Part shown: positions 38,940-49,743 of the stretch, in pieces
How positions within the stretch are numbered: position 1 is the stretch's first letter
How the letters are laid out: every line of letters begins with the position of its first letter
Assembly: GCA_016165875.1 (NCBI GenBank)
Contig: JABBOT010000080.1
Location: forward strand, 6,306,759-6,370,758
Length of the DNA: 64,000 nucleotides
Origin: Acanthopleura granulata
Taxonomy: Eukaryota > Mollusca > Polyplacophora > Chitonida > Chitonidae
Direction of reading: 5' to 3'
Made by a program: the position numbers and the translations under genes
Notes under the pieces: generated by a model
The model's input: only the letters and a program-made list of their open reading frames with translations
What the model was told of the DNA's origin: nothing
Database searches by the model: none

Positions 38940-39135
38940 ACACGTTGTGTACTAGCTGGCCTGAAGTGTGACAAATGATCTCTTGTGTACTATCCGATCT
39001 CATGTGTGTCATCTAATGTCCTGTGCACCATCTGATCAGTGGTGTACCACCCAATCCCTTGAATACCATCTGATCTCTTGCGTACCATCTGAACCCAAGT
39101 GCACCATCTGATCCCCTGATCCCCATCTCTTGTGT
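38940..39135 (+). repeat. Minisatellite of about 20 bp, locus 2
   Basis: About ten units with the same consensus as the array at 34490 (ACCATCTGATCTCTTGCGT and similar), ending at the LINE remnant. Confidence 0.88.
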
Positions 39136-39171
39136 GTACTCTTTACAAGCCATCACCAATTATACCTGGCA

Positions 39172-39700
39172 AAACTCTTCCAAATTGAATTGGAAGTATT
39201 ACACTTATATAGTGTTATTCATTTTATGGGCATTTCAGTGTCGTTCGAATTGGTGCCATCTCGTGTCGGCATATTTGGGAATGAATTGGCCAACACTTTA
39301 GCCAAACAGGCACGTTCGTTTCCTGGCGTTTCTATCGGTATTCCGTTATCTTTATCTGAATGCCTTAGTGACATTACAGCCATGTTTATTCATGCCTGAC
39401 AACGAGACAGGGACAACTCTGAAAAGGGTGGAATGCTTTATGCGCACGATGAATTCGTGCCCCTAAATTATGATCTTTCTTTACGTTGTCGCCCTGAAGA
39501 GATTCTGGTATTTGTGTTATTATCTGGTCATACACAAACAAATCTATATTTGTTCCGTGTTGTACCCCATAATGCTGGCCTCTGTGAGGAGTGTATTATG
39601 TAGGATATTATTGATCTTACATTTTCATTGCCATCGCCATAGTGTTTATGTTCGTCATTTATTTTACAGACATTTACGCTCCATAATTTAACATGAATAG
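39172..39700 (+). pseudogene. 3' end of a dead LINE: RNase H C-terminus and downstream region
   Basis: One frame reads SVSFELVPSRVGIFGNELANTLAKQA, which matches the C-terminal part of retrotransposon RNase H (usual form WVPxHxGxxGNExADxLAKxA). It then runs LSECLSDITAMFIHA-stop-QRDRD, with a stop where Trp is expected. A shifted frame downstream reads LLSGHTQTNLYLFRVVPHNAGLCEEC, the usual RxGHT...C..C block that follows RNase H in Jockey/I-like LINEs. The upstream RT is absent, so this is a truncated or eroded copy. The 20-bp minisatellite abuts its left edge. Confidence 0.7.
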
Positions 39701-40684
39701 GGGATTTGTATTATGTCACGCCAACAATCACAAGGTATTTCGGGCAATTGCCCATTTTTTTCACAAGAGAATTTGCTTAATTATCCATAAATTTAGTTGT
39801 GGAGGTGTCACAGTACGGTCCGTTAGTCGGCCTGTATGACCGTTAAATTTACAGTGATATCGAAGCCAGTTTCAATATCATTATGAAGAATTTGGCAATC
39901 TCAGCCAGCCAGTGAATTATCTAGCCAGGTCTGTGCAGTATTCTGCATCTGTTTGAGATTGCCTTTTCTTTAATCGCGGTTAACGCAAGATTATTTATAT
40001 TCATTTGCCGGCCGGTAGGCCTATCGGGGGAGGAATCCGGGAAAATTCGAAGAGACTCACTTGGCGAGAGTTGTGGAACTTGCGATTCGCACCACTATTC
40101 TCCTCCGTCTGCAAAATTTATTAAAGGAGGTCATACAATATGTGATATTTTAATGCATCAGATTAGAAATGGTTCTACCGACGTGTACTGTTAAGTTCTA
40201 CGGCAGGCACGGTTTAATTTTATTACATGGAAATTAAAGGTGTAATTTACGAATTTCACACAATATCGTGGGTATCTGGCGCACGGCATACAATTGTATT
40301 ACAAACCCTGTGTTATATATTCGGCTTTAACACGTGTTCAAACTTGTGTTACGAACCCGGTGTTTTTTCTCTGTGTACGCCACGTGTTCTCGGGGTTTCT
40401 TTGTTTATGTGTTTCGTGTCATTGTACATTGAGCGTACATTCTGGAAAGATGTACCCATATTTTAAACATGCTTACGGACAAACCATCCAGAATGTTGTT
40501 TACGTTAGGCTATAAATGTGAGCGACGAAGTTGTTAAGCTCGCAGTGATTTACTTAAGTCCACTTTGAGAGCATTCGTTTTACTTAAGTCCACTCGAGTC
40601 ATATTTGCTGTTGTCTACTTAGAAGGATTTTTGTGGGATTTTGGAGATACACACCTGTCGACAATTTTGTCATTTTGTACTCCA

Positions 40685-40925
40685 TTAGTCGGCACGTAGC
40701 ACTTTGTGAGCTTGTGTTTCGACACTTACTATTTTGTGTGAGATATTCTTTAGGAGTTTGTATCGTTCATTGTCTCTTTGTGCGATTACGTACATTTCAT
40801 CCCAGTTTACCCTGAAAGTGACTTTGTGTATATTTCCAAGAAGTGAAACATACATCGCCAGCTCGGCATTACGGACGCTATTGTCAACCCGTCCGCCGAG
40901 GAAACTTGCACCTTGCCTGGAGTTG
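40685..40925 (-). repeat. Repeat R2, copy 2 (inverted)
   Basis: Partner of 23333-23560, in an 85-codon open frame on the minus strand. It lies about 500 bp left of an R1 copy, whereas the other R2 lies about 170 bp right of one. Confidence 0.7.
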
Positions 40926-41438
40926 GCTATCTCCCCCCTCAACTGTTAAAAGTGATGTGAGCTATATCTTGCGACGTCACCAATTTACACGGTATTATCA
41001 TTTACATAGCTGAGATAAATTTTGTGCTGCCACATTGGAAGGCCGTCTTGAATATATTAAAAGATGTATCGTAACCACAGCTGAGGCCGTCAACGGGCAA
41101 TGCAATATGCACTCGAAGTCTCAACAACGAATTTCACTAAAAAAAGTCCTAAAAACTTGTCGTATTAACAAAAGAGAGTTATTATTGTCTGTTTTTCTTT
41201 ATTTGGTCGAGTATTTTTGCTCTTCTTTAAATTCGCCTGTTGTTACTATCGGTTTTTCCCTTCTGCAGTGACATGTATCACCCAAAAGTCTACAGAATGA
41301 TGTGTATCACATCTCCGTACTTGACGTGAAACTCAAGTTAAAACACTTTTTATGGTGTATAATGTTATATTCCCCTAAGCTTGTTTTCAACACCTAGTCT
41401 CAGTTGCCTCGTGACACGACTAAACGATAGTTGAGACT

Positions 41439-41761
41439 GCATGTACTGTCAACTTAGCGTCCTTCATTCTGACGTCAAAGGCAGGTGGCTGTCAAAATAT
41501 TGCGCGAACCTGTTGAGCGCTGCTGTTGGTATCACACAACATGTTTACGCAACAAGAAAAACATGTACCCGTTGTCACGTTGCGTAAGTGTACCACTAGT
41601 CTGAATGACAAAGTGATAAAAAAATGGCTTGTTCAACTCTCCCACAGAGATAGACTTTACACAGAAGCAAACAAACGTGAGACGCTTGAATAAGTTCAAT
41701 ACATATAACTGAACAAAATACAGAAACAATACGACTTACAATGTAATACAAGAACAATACT
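41439..41761 (+). repeat. Repeat R1 joined to a SINE-A tail, copy 2
   Basis: Partner of 30588-30912; the same SINE-A, in the same orientation and at the same junction, follows. Confidence 0.88.
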
Positions 41762-41870
41762 TATTTATTTAATTATTTAGTTGGTGTTTTATGTCGTACT
41801 CAAAAATATTTCACTTATACGGCGGCGGCCAGCATTATGGTGAGAGGAAACCGGACACAGCCCGGGGGAA
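41762..41870 (-). mobile_element. SINE-A, strongly 5' truncated
   Basis: Tail, GTCGTACTCAAAAATATTTC, GGCGGCGGCCAGCATTATGG, stopping at GCCCGGGGGAAAA. It adjoins the 41439-41761 repeat unit, as at 30913. Confidence 0.85.
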
Positions 41871-42393
41871 AAAAATAATACATAAAATTACAAAATGCAT
41901 ATTTCTTAAGGATTTGCCCCCAAAAATTAAAAATATAATACAATATTTTAAAGACGGGGTTCACAACAAGTTACTAACAGTGTTTTTAATCCCTAATTTT
42001 CCCGTAAGTAGCAGCTGTATGTTGAGAACATACTTTTTGAAACAGAAGTAAATCTTGGTCATTTACCTGATTTATCCCGTGTTTCTGTAGTGCTTGCCAA
42101 AATGATTTGATTTGTTTTTATATCGCTATTGATTTAAGTCATTAATCTAAAGTTCATACACTAGGCGTTTTATTGACATAGCCATCAATGACTTCTATAA
42201 CATAATTCTTTCAACAATTCCTTTGATCTTTGGAGAGGGTTAAAAAAAATTTATTTTAACAAATCATAGTGCAGAGATAATTGATTCTGTTTAAGGCGAC
42301 CCAAATAGAGGTTTTGGGACGTTTACTTATCTAAGCCAGAAACATGTCAGAAACAAATCCATGCATGTAACCTGACCACAATAGTCTCCTAAT

Positions 42394-42525
42394 ATGTCGA
42401 ACATTGTCACCAAGCAGCATCATCTATGTCCCATTCCCAAGAATGTCGAACATTGCCATCAAGCATCATCATCTCTATTCCATTCCCAAGATGTCGAACA
42501 TTGCCTTGAATCACCGTCATGCATC
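42394..42525 (+). repeat. Tandem repeat of 48-49 bp, 2.7 units
   Basis: Units start at 42394, 42443 and 42491 with ATGTCGAACATTG and end with CCATTCCCAAG. Confidence 0.88.
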
Positions 42526-42949
42526 ACACGAAAATATTATAAAACCAAAGAAAACCAAGAATACTGATTTTGAAAGTCTGACGGCTCAACAAGGCTTGAG
42601 CCGCGACCTGCAAAACCTTACCCTCATCGCCTTGGTGATAATATCAAGGGGATGTATCTTTTAACTATTAAAAGTGATTTGTGATTAAGATACACAATAC
42701 TACTGATAATAATGTCCTTAATACAGTAAGCGAGATGTTTCGTGAAGCTCGCCATAATCTCCAACTACATGTGATTCTTTATAATGAAATGTTAATATTT
42801 GTTAAGAGTGGAATTTGGGGGGAGGGGAAATGTCCGTCAATATACTTTTCAGGTCCTTCTATCGTCTGGACACACGAGGTGATGGTTCATATGTGTCCTA
42901 CAAACACACCCCGGAAAATTTCCCTTCCTATACGGATTATAGGTGGAAA

Positions 42950-43560
42950 TATGAGGTCGACATGGCCGCCTTTTACGTTGGTTTGCCATCCACCAATTGG
43001 TGCTTCCCCTGTGGATGTGAAGCACTTCTTACTTACAAAATCTATCAGTGATTTAGAGGGAAAGCCGCGCATCCCTGACACCGCCGAAACACAACGAAAT
43101 AAACATGTTTGTTCCTATAGGGCAACTTACGTTGTGCAATGTCCAATTCAAAAAGCCACTTCAACAACATACCCGGAAATTTAGTGTTGAAACACATGTG
43201 AAATGCTCCAAAACTTCGAAATATTTGGTCAATGAAGCATTGATTGCTTTATCCTCGCTCACTCAACGGGTTTCATTCGCAACTTGATATGCACATGTGG
43301 AAAGGTTCATGGAAACGTCTTTCGGAATTGGCCATTGAAAACATCTCTGGAGTATTATGATTGACTAAGACAAACACCTGGTAATTTCCGGATACATGTT
43401 TATGTACGCTTAAGACAGGGTTTTCTTCCCACGGACTTAAAAGTCTTTCTAAATGTATGTAATAAACCATGTCTGTGGCATGCTGCGCTGCCCATCCCAT
43501 GGTTATGTTCGGTTACTGGCATCCGGTGTGACTGTTTACATAAATAACGACCAGGCCTGT
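42950..43560 (+). repeat. Inverted dispersed repeat E, copy 2
   Basis: Partner of 35386-36000. The frame equivalent to the 134-codon one stops after about 29 codons, so the pair gives no support for a conserved protein. Confidence 0.75.
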
Positions 43561-44016
43561 AACACGAAGGCTCGTTAATAAAATTAGGGTTATTTGGGTA
43601 TACCCGACTCAGTTTCCATGCCGAAGCCAAGCGAAATATTTGACTTGACTACTTACTTTGTGCTCTGATTGTTTTCTCTTCAAATAACGATCCGGACTTA
43701 CAGGTGTGCTTCTCAGCTGCTGCCCGGTTGGCATCAAGTCAAGAACTGACAGAATAGCCTGTTATTACGTAAATAACAGATTGACCTCTGTTGATCAATT
43801 GTGGCAGGATATTCATTATGAGTGTTCCCAAATATTTCCAACGTTGTCAGATGATAGAAAGACAAAAGACAAAAAAATCTACATTCATAAGTATTTTTCT
43901 TTTATCAATACAGGTGCTGTATTTGAGATGCCTTTTACTTGAAAAAACAATACAAATAATGATATCAACATGTTAAAAATATCTTCGGGACATAATACGT
44001 TGCACCCTGTAACAGT

Positions 44017-44165
44017 GTTTATTTATTTCATCCGTGTTTTTACCCCGTCCCAAAGATATTTCATTCCTAACACGACGGCCAGCATTGTATATGGTGAGAG
44101 GAAACCGGGCAGAGCCCGACGGAAATCCATTAACATCCGTAGGTTGCTGGCAGACCTTAACACGG
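44017..44165 (-). mobile_element. SINE-A, 5' truncated
   Basis: TTTATTTATTTCATCCGTG, ACGACGGCCAGCATTG, GGAAACCGGGCAGAGCCCG and CGTAGGTTGCTGGCAGACC. Confidence 0.85.
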
Positions 44166-45862
44166 AAAAGTGTGTTCATGTAGAATCTTTCCATTGAAAG
44201 ATTAAGATTGCGTTCCAGTAAACAAAAGAGTTTAGACCATGATCAATATTTTTCCTTGATGTAGATGTGCAAATCTTTATCTGATGTCCATGCGTAAGGA
44301 GAGATTTTTATGTCAATAAGCTTGAAATTACCCCAAAACACATGTACGCTCAAAAAATCTCCTGTTAAATTCATTATTTGAAGGATGATGGATTGGAAGT
44401 ATATTGATCTAATAGATTAGTGCCTTCCTGATAATGGATATAATTCGTAATCATAAACGGATTAATCCTTTAGATGGACAAAAATACAATCCGCCATTCT
44501 TCAAATAACGGACTGAACAGAAAGATACTTCTCAGGGTAACAACAAATGTGTTGTCCCTGATGAAGCTTTTAACACGGTTTGATCTAGCCATTATCAGAC
44601 GCTCAGTGAGCGATGAAAGGGCTCTACTTTCTTGAACTTCGAATACATCAACACAAAAAAAAAACAACAACCTCAAACCATAAGTTATCTTGAAATTATA
44701 TTGTATATTTATTTGTACTGATCTTACTGTTGTTTTAGCATGATTACATCCATCTAGTGTCAGCTTGAGGGGCGCGTAGACTCCCTATATCAACACATAA
44801 GATACATCTAACTGTAGTTAATCGGCTATTATGTGTGTGAGGGCAACATACATTTATATGTACATGTGTTTTACTAAACGATATTAGGTGCTTGTATGGT
44901 GATGACTAAAATTTTTAATTGCACTTCTTAATTCGCGAAAGCTAGGACATTCTGGGCAAGTCTGTTGGGCTTTGCACACCGCTTGTCGAAGCGAAAAAAA
45001 TATTGACTGCAAACTTTGGCATGTCTTTGGGAACTTATCTGACACACACACCCCCCACCAACCCAACCCACGATCACAAAAGTATTCTAGACTTAAGTCA
45101 GGCTTGTTCTTATCTTGTGACAAAATTACTGAACTTGGATTTTAGGGGTTAAGTTTCAGTTCTGTCATAAAAATTCTTAACCTGTAGGTTTTAAAATACA
45201 AATTCCTAGGGTTTATCTCAAGCTTAGCGCATTACACTGTTTTGAAATCAGGACTAAGTGTGATATAAGTCATCCTTAGGACAGACAGTCAGGTCATTTC
45301 TAGTATAAACTCGGTCGTTTGGGTATTTTCGTAGTGTTTTGTCAATACGCTCCCACTCATGTTGCTTAGCTAATCTGGAGACTGGGACAAGGTTCCGAAT
45401 TGAATCATAAGATATCTGGTGTCTTCGGCCAGGCATTTCAGCAATGTATCATCACAAGTATGTGGGCTCCATGATTAACTTGATACGACAATGCGCCGAG
45501 GTGAGCCACTCGAAATAAGGGTGAATACATACACGACGTTACAAACCAGCAGATAACAACAACACTAAAAAACGACAGAAAGAGAAGTAAGAAAATAGTT
45601 TACATATGTAAATAACAGTTGCAAACCAACGTTTGCTATGAAGACACGGGTTGTGTGGTGGTGTGCCTGGCTATGTTATTTTCAGGGGAGACTACTCTGA
45701 TATGCATGTGCAGTCTTGAGTTGTCTCCCAATGTACAGTCGTGTTGCCGGATCCTTGAAGTGAAAGTCTCCTTCTAAACGAGGTTTTCCGCAATGAATTT
45801 ATGTCCAATGCAGAAACGCTTATACACTGTAGCATGAATCACAGTTACCTTGGGCGATCAGT
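44166..45862. other. No confirmed gene
   Basis: Minus-strand frames at 44884-45123 and 45254-45436 have protein-like composition (the latter RLAKQHEWERIDKTLRKYP) but no splice or polyadenylation context was found. Confidence 0.45.
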
Positions 45863-46094
45863 TTTATTTACTTATTTATTTCATTAGTGTTTTACGCCGT
45901 ACTCAAGAATATTTCATGAATACGACGGCGGTCAGCATTATGGTGGGACGAAACCGGACAGAGCCCGGGGAAACCCACGACCACAGGAAGGTTGCTGGCA
46001 GACCTTCCTAGGAAAGGCCGGAGACAAAGCCAGTGTGAGCTGGAGAGGCATTGATGAGAGACACGTGGTCACAATGCCGCTAACCGCCTAGGCC
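45863..46094 (-). mobile_element. SINE-A, nearly full length
   Basis: GTTTTACGCCGTACTCAAG, CAGCATTATGGTGGGACG, GGTTGCTGGCAGACC, AGCCAGTGTGAGCTGG and a head ending CTAACCGCCTAGGCCC. The B-box region is shortened. Confidence 0.88.
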
Positions 46095-46779
46095 CAATTG
46101 CTGAGTCTTCCTTGGGTACAAGGCGATGACTCGGATATTTGAAGTGTTTGGTCACGGACACTATCTTGATCAAAGAGATCCCGTCGTCGACTCCAGCGCT
46201 CCCTCTTTCGACTGTATCTGCAAGTCAGGAGGCTTGTGGGGTATGCGCCATCGCAAAGGCCTGTGTTTAAAACATTGGGCGATAAAAGTATGACGTCATA
46301 TAACAATTAAATCAAAGGTTTAGGAAACATAATTTAGATGTGGTAGCAGGGCTACATTCTAATTTGCACACTACGCAGTAATTCGGTAATTTACGGTATT
46401 TAATATATACACACATACAGAATCTACGATGGAATATCAACCTTGTCTGATTATGCTCTACATTCGTGCAAATCCTGAACTAAATACGTGCAACACCCCT
46501 AACATTTTGTTTAACGTTTCTTCTCCTGCCATTGCACGACGGCGTTTTACATAAGTAGGTTCATATGTCTACATTTCAACTGGAGGTGGGACAATTCTTG
46601 ATTTTACGATTTAACGATACCAGAACCTCTCACGACCGAAATTTGGTCGATTTTTTTTATTTCACATTCTTAATTTCCATTCTCTTATCTTGTCTTTCAC
46701 TTAAAGTTGAAAACCAAATTCGAATTGTAAAGATCTTAAATTTGACAAAAAGTGTAACCAAGGCAGATGTGTTTTCTTA

Positions 46780-47458
46780 GTTGGCCCTAAGAGGGATTAG
46801 CACAATGAAGGGATTGGGGGGTACCTGCTGTGAATAGACCCATCTCTAGTAAATGTGTATTGCCTTCTGTAATAACTGTGCCACTTGTGAAGACTACCCA
46901 AGCCGGCCTAATAACTAAACCGCAGATTTAATCACCCAACCGGAGTGTCAGCATAACACAATAATTCACGCTTTCATGGAGAATAATAAGTTTAAAAATT
47001 TAACATAAGTAGGTTGATATGTCTATATTTTATCCAAAATTACCTTGGAAATCAATTAATGAGGACTATTGTCACACATATTGCTCCTTCAGACATTTTG
47101 GTCTTTTTACCTCTATCCGTTTTTTGAAACGCCTTTGTGGCGAAACACTTTAATTTCTCCCTTTTTTTCAACATAAACTTACAAAACCTGGAGCATATGT
47201 AGCTATATACTTAAGCTAAAAAGCAGTCACACATATCTTTGATACCTTTCCTAGGTTTGAAGATATCAGTTAAAGAATGTAAAAGTTTAAAAGACATTTT
47301 AACTTTAAATGATCACTCAAAACAATCTTAAATTGAATATTAAAAATGTTTGGGACCGTTTTATAGTTTAAGTAGTAAAGTACCCAATTAGGCCAAAAAA
47401 AAATTACAATTTTGAACGTTAACAAAAAAAATAGCATTCTGAAAAACAGCACCATTCC
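46780..47458 (+). repeat. Dispersed repeat C, copy 1, cut by the GC-rich island
   Basis: Matches 56030-56640: ATTTAACATAAGTAGGTTGA, GTAAATGTGTATTGCC/CTAAATGTGTATTGCC, and AAATAGCATTCTGAAAAACA/AAATAGCATTTTGAAAAACA. The match ends at CCATTCCAT, where the GC-rich segment starts. Confidence 0.8.
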
Positions 47459-47461
47459 ATT

Positions 47462-47553
47462 CGCGCTCGAACGGTGACCATCCTCGTCCCCTCGTCCGGC
47501 GCCTCACGGGTCGAGATCCGCGACACGAGGACGGTGTTGCGGCCGGCGACCTA
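47462..47553. other. GC-rich island of foreign-looking composition
   Basis: About 70 percent GC over 92 bp in AT-rich surroundings. The plus frame VTILVPSSGASRVEIRD... and the minus frame GRNTVLVSRISTREAPDEGT... are both open, with about 90 percent G or C at third positions, like DNA from a GC-rich bacterium. It begins exactly where repeat C breaks off. It may be a filler insertion, a contaminant joined during assembly, or chance. Confidence 0.55.
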
Positions 47554-49629
47554 TTGAAGCCTATTTCACGTAGGCCTACGTTCTAGGTGCGTAAGTAGGT
47601 CATCCGAAGCCCATGCTGTTGACAGAAATTGACACATGTTTTTCTGGGGCTTACTAAAATGTCATCCATGCTTTGGGATTTTGCACTAATAATTAGTTTG
47701 TATTAAAGTAAAAGATAGCTCATGAGTTAGGCACTGTTTATTCAAAAGATAACAAAACTCTCTTTTGAATGCAAAAACCTGTTTGAATTTATATGAAGTT
47801 GTGGCTGAATTGTCTTCATTTGAAGTGTGAACTATTTTGCTGCCGAGTGGGGATCTGGAGGCGCCCATGCTTCTAAGCTTAGGAGAGATCGAGCAATCAG
47901 AGAGCTAGGAGCCATCAGCCGCTTACAAACTGTGACGTAAATCTACCGAGTTGACCTTTTGCAAAAAAGTATACATATTTGGATCAGTGAATATGTTACA
48001 GTCAACTGAAAATGCCACATTGTTCAATTTGGTCAGTTTCTTGTAGCTTAGGGCCTATTCAAGCTCCAATTTTAGCATGAAGGAAGTGGAGTCCCAGAAC
48101 AAAACTTGCATTTCAATGAGTTTCATCTTTATACGTGTAATAAATATATCTCAGGGGTCCACTTCCTTCATGATTAAAACAACGATTTTGTCTTTTGATT
48201 TGCACGACCCATCTTTCACCTTGATGTGTAGCGAATGTATGTCCTAGTAATCATATGATGAGTTTAGTGTAGTGGTTGGCAAATGATGGTATGGGCTGGC
48301 ATATCCTGGCTTCGAGCCTGTCTTGTCATTTCCATGAAACTGTGTTGTTGTTTTAAATAAGCATTTCTGTAATAATATCATAAATATATAATTAAACATT
48401 TTACAAAGAATTATTATCATTTTTGAACTATAACAGTGATACACATGTGTTGTATTATATTCACATTCTGTAAAATTAGTCCATCTTGCAATTCTGTTTA
48501 CAATTATATTTTAAAGAATCGTAAAGTAGCAAATTATTAGCTTGATTAGATCCTTAGAGATGGGGACGACAGACCTTGCATCAGATTGCACCGTGTTGCA
48601 AGAGAAGCAAAAAGTCAATGAAAAATATTAAATGCTGGAAACCAAACAACAGTCGATATGTAGCGTCCGGTAACTTGTCCGGATAACTCAAATGCGCATG
48701 ACCCGGTTTGCGCTTGACAGACGAACTAATTCATTTCTGTCTGCAACGGGCAGCGCTAGCAATGAGCACGTTCGGCGCCCTATCATACCTCCTGCTTTTA
48801 GTGGTTAAGAGGAGCGGAGAGAGCGAGCCCCTTCTTAAACACTAAAATTTTACTTAATATTTATTAACTGGCCTATAACATAACCTGATTTTTCATTCGC
48901 CATCAAAGGGCACATTTCCATTCACTAAGCATATGGTACGATTACTTTCAGTCTAAGCAGCATTTCCACCATGTTCGGCGTTAGCGGAAACTTTGATGAC
49001 ATATACGGCGACTTCGATCTTCGCTTAAACCATGCCGATTTTCGGCCTCTCTGCTAGAACTAGTGTGGCACAAAATACTACTCATGATTCAGAGACTTTA
49101 TCTGTTTGTATTCTGAGTTTTGTGAACAAAGCCGTGCTTATTAAAAACGGGCAAAAATTATGTATTGTTATGTGAAAATGCCACGGTTATAAGCTGTTTT
49201 TCCCGGGAATAAGTGTAAGAGGCAATAAACACATAAATTTTGCTAGTAATAGCATACAATGACGTGGTTTGCAAAGTTCGTCCTACTTGGTTTGATTTGT
49301 TATACCGTCCTTGCGGATGTTCAAAACGGGACAAACAATATATTGTTTGTTATCTCCAGCTGCTTGGCACGCTACAATACGGATGAGAGCTGCCAATGAG
49401 CCGCCTACACCCAGTGAATCAGTGAACTAGCAGGAAGCCAATATTCCTGAAATTTTAAGCGATTAAGTCAGTGACTTCATGTGACAATTGGAGCACTTTG
49501 ATTCGTTGAAATATTTGATTGCGCTCTAAACAGAATAAGCCAGCGGGCATCGTTGACACCTTACAGACATAACTTATATAAAATTAATCTTTCGGGCGAG
49601 TCAACGAATGTCTGACACTTCTAATTTTG
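47554..49629. other. Intergenic, no supported gene
   Basis: Holds the 14-bp inverted repeat (48077-48171) and a moderately GC-richer patch near 48660-48840 without a recognisable element. Confidence 0.5.
48077..48171. repeat. 14-bp perfect inverted repeat with a 67-bp loop
   Basis: ATGAAGGAAGTGGA (48077-48090) and TCCACTTCCTTCAT (48158-48171). No target duplication or further terminal match was seen. Confidence 0.6.
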
Positions 49630-49639
49630 GTTGTATCTT

Positions 49640-49695
49640 CATATCTTCACAACGATGTTAGAATATACATCGAAACGTTGGGGTATAATAAATCA
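49640..49695 (+). ncRNA. Degenerate hammerhead-ribozyme-like motif, 5' pseudo-LTR
   Basis: Penelope-like elements are known to carry small hammerhead ribozymes in their pseudo-LTRs. Here GATGT...ACATC can form stem II and is followed by the invariant CGAAAC, but the CUGANGA core is degraded (TTCACAAC in its place). Activity is unlikely. Confidence 0.35.
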
Positions 49696-49743
49696 CAAGT
49701 TGTTATCCATATAATTGCGTGATGTTACTCTGTCACCTTCTAT

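Noticed and set aside
42681..43184. 167-codon plus-strand open frame
   Set aside because: Overlaps repeat E, is not preserved in the inverted partner and has no recognised motif.
45254..45436. Minus-strand 60-codon frame with normal amino-acid composition
   Set aside because: Protein-like, but no homology, splice site or polyadenylation signal could be tied to it; kept only as a note in the interval entry.
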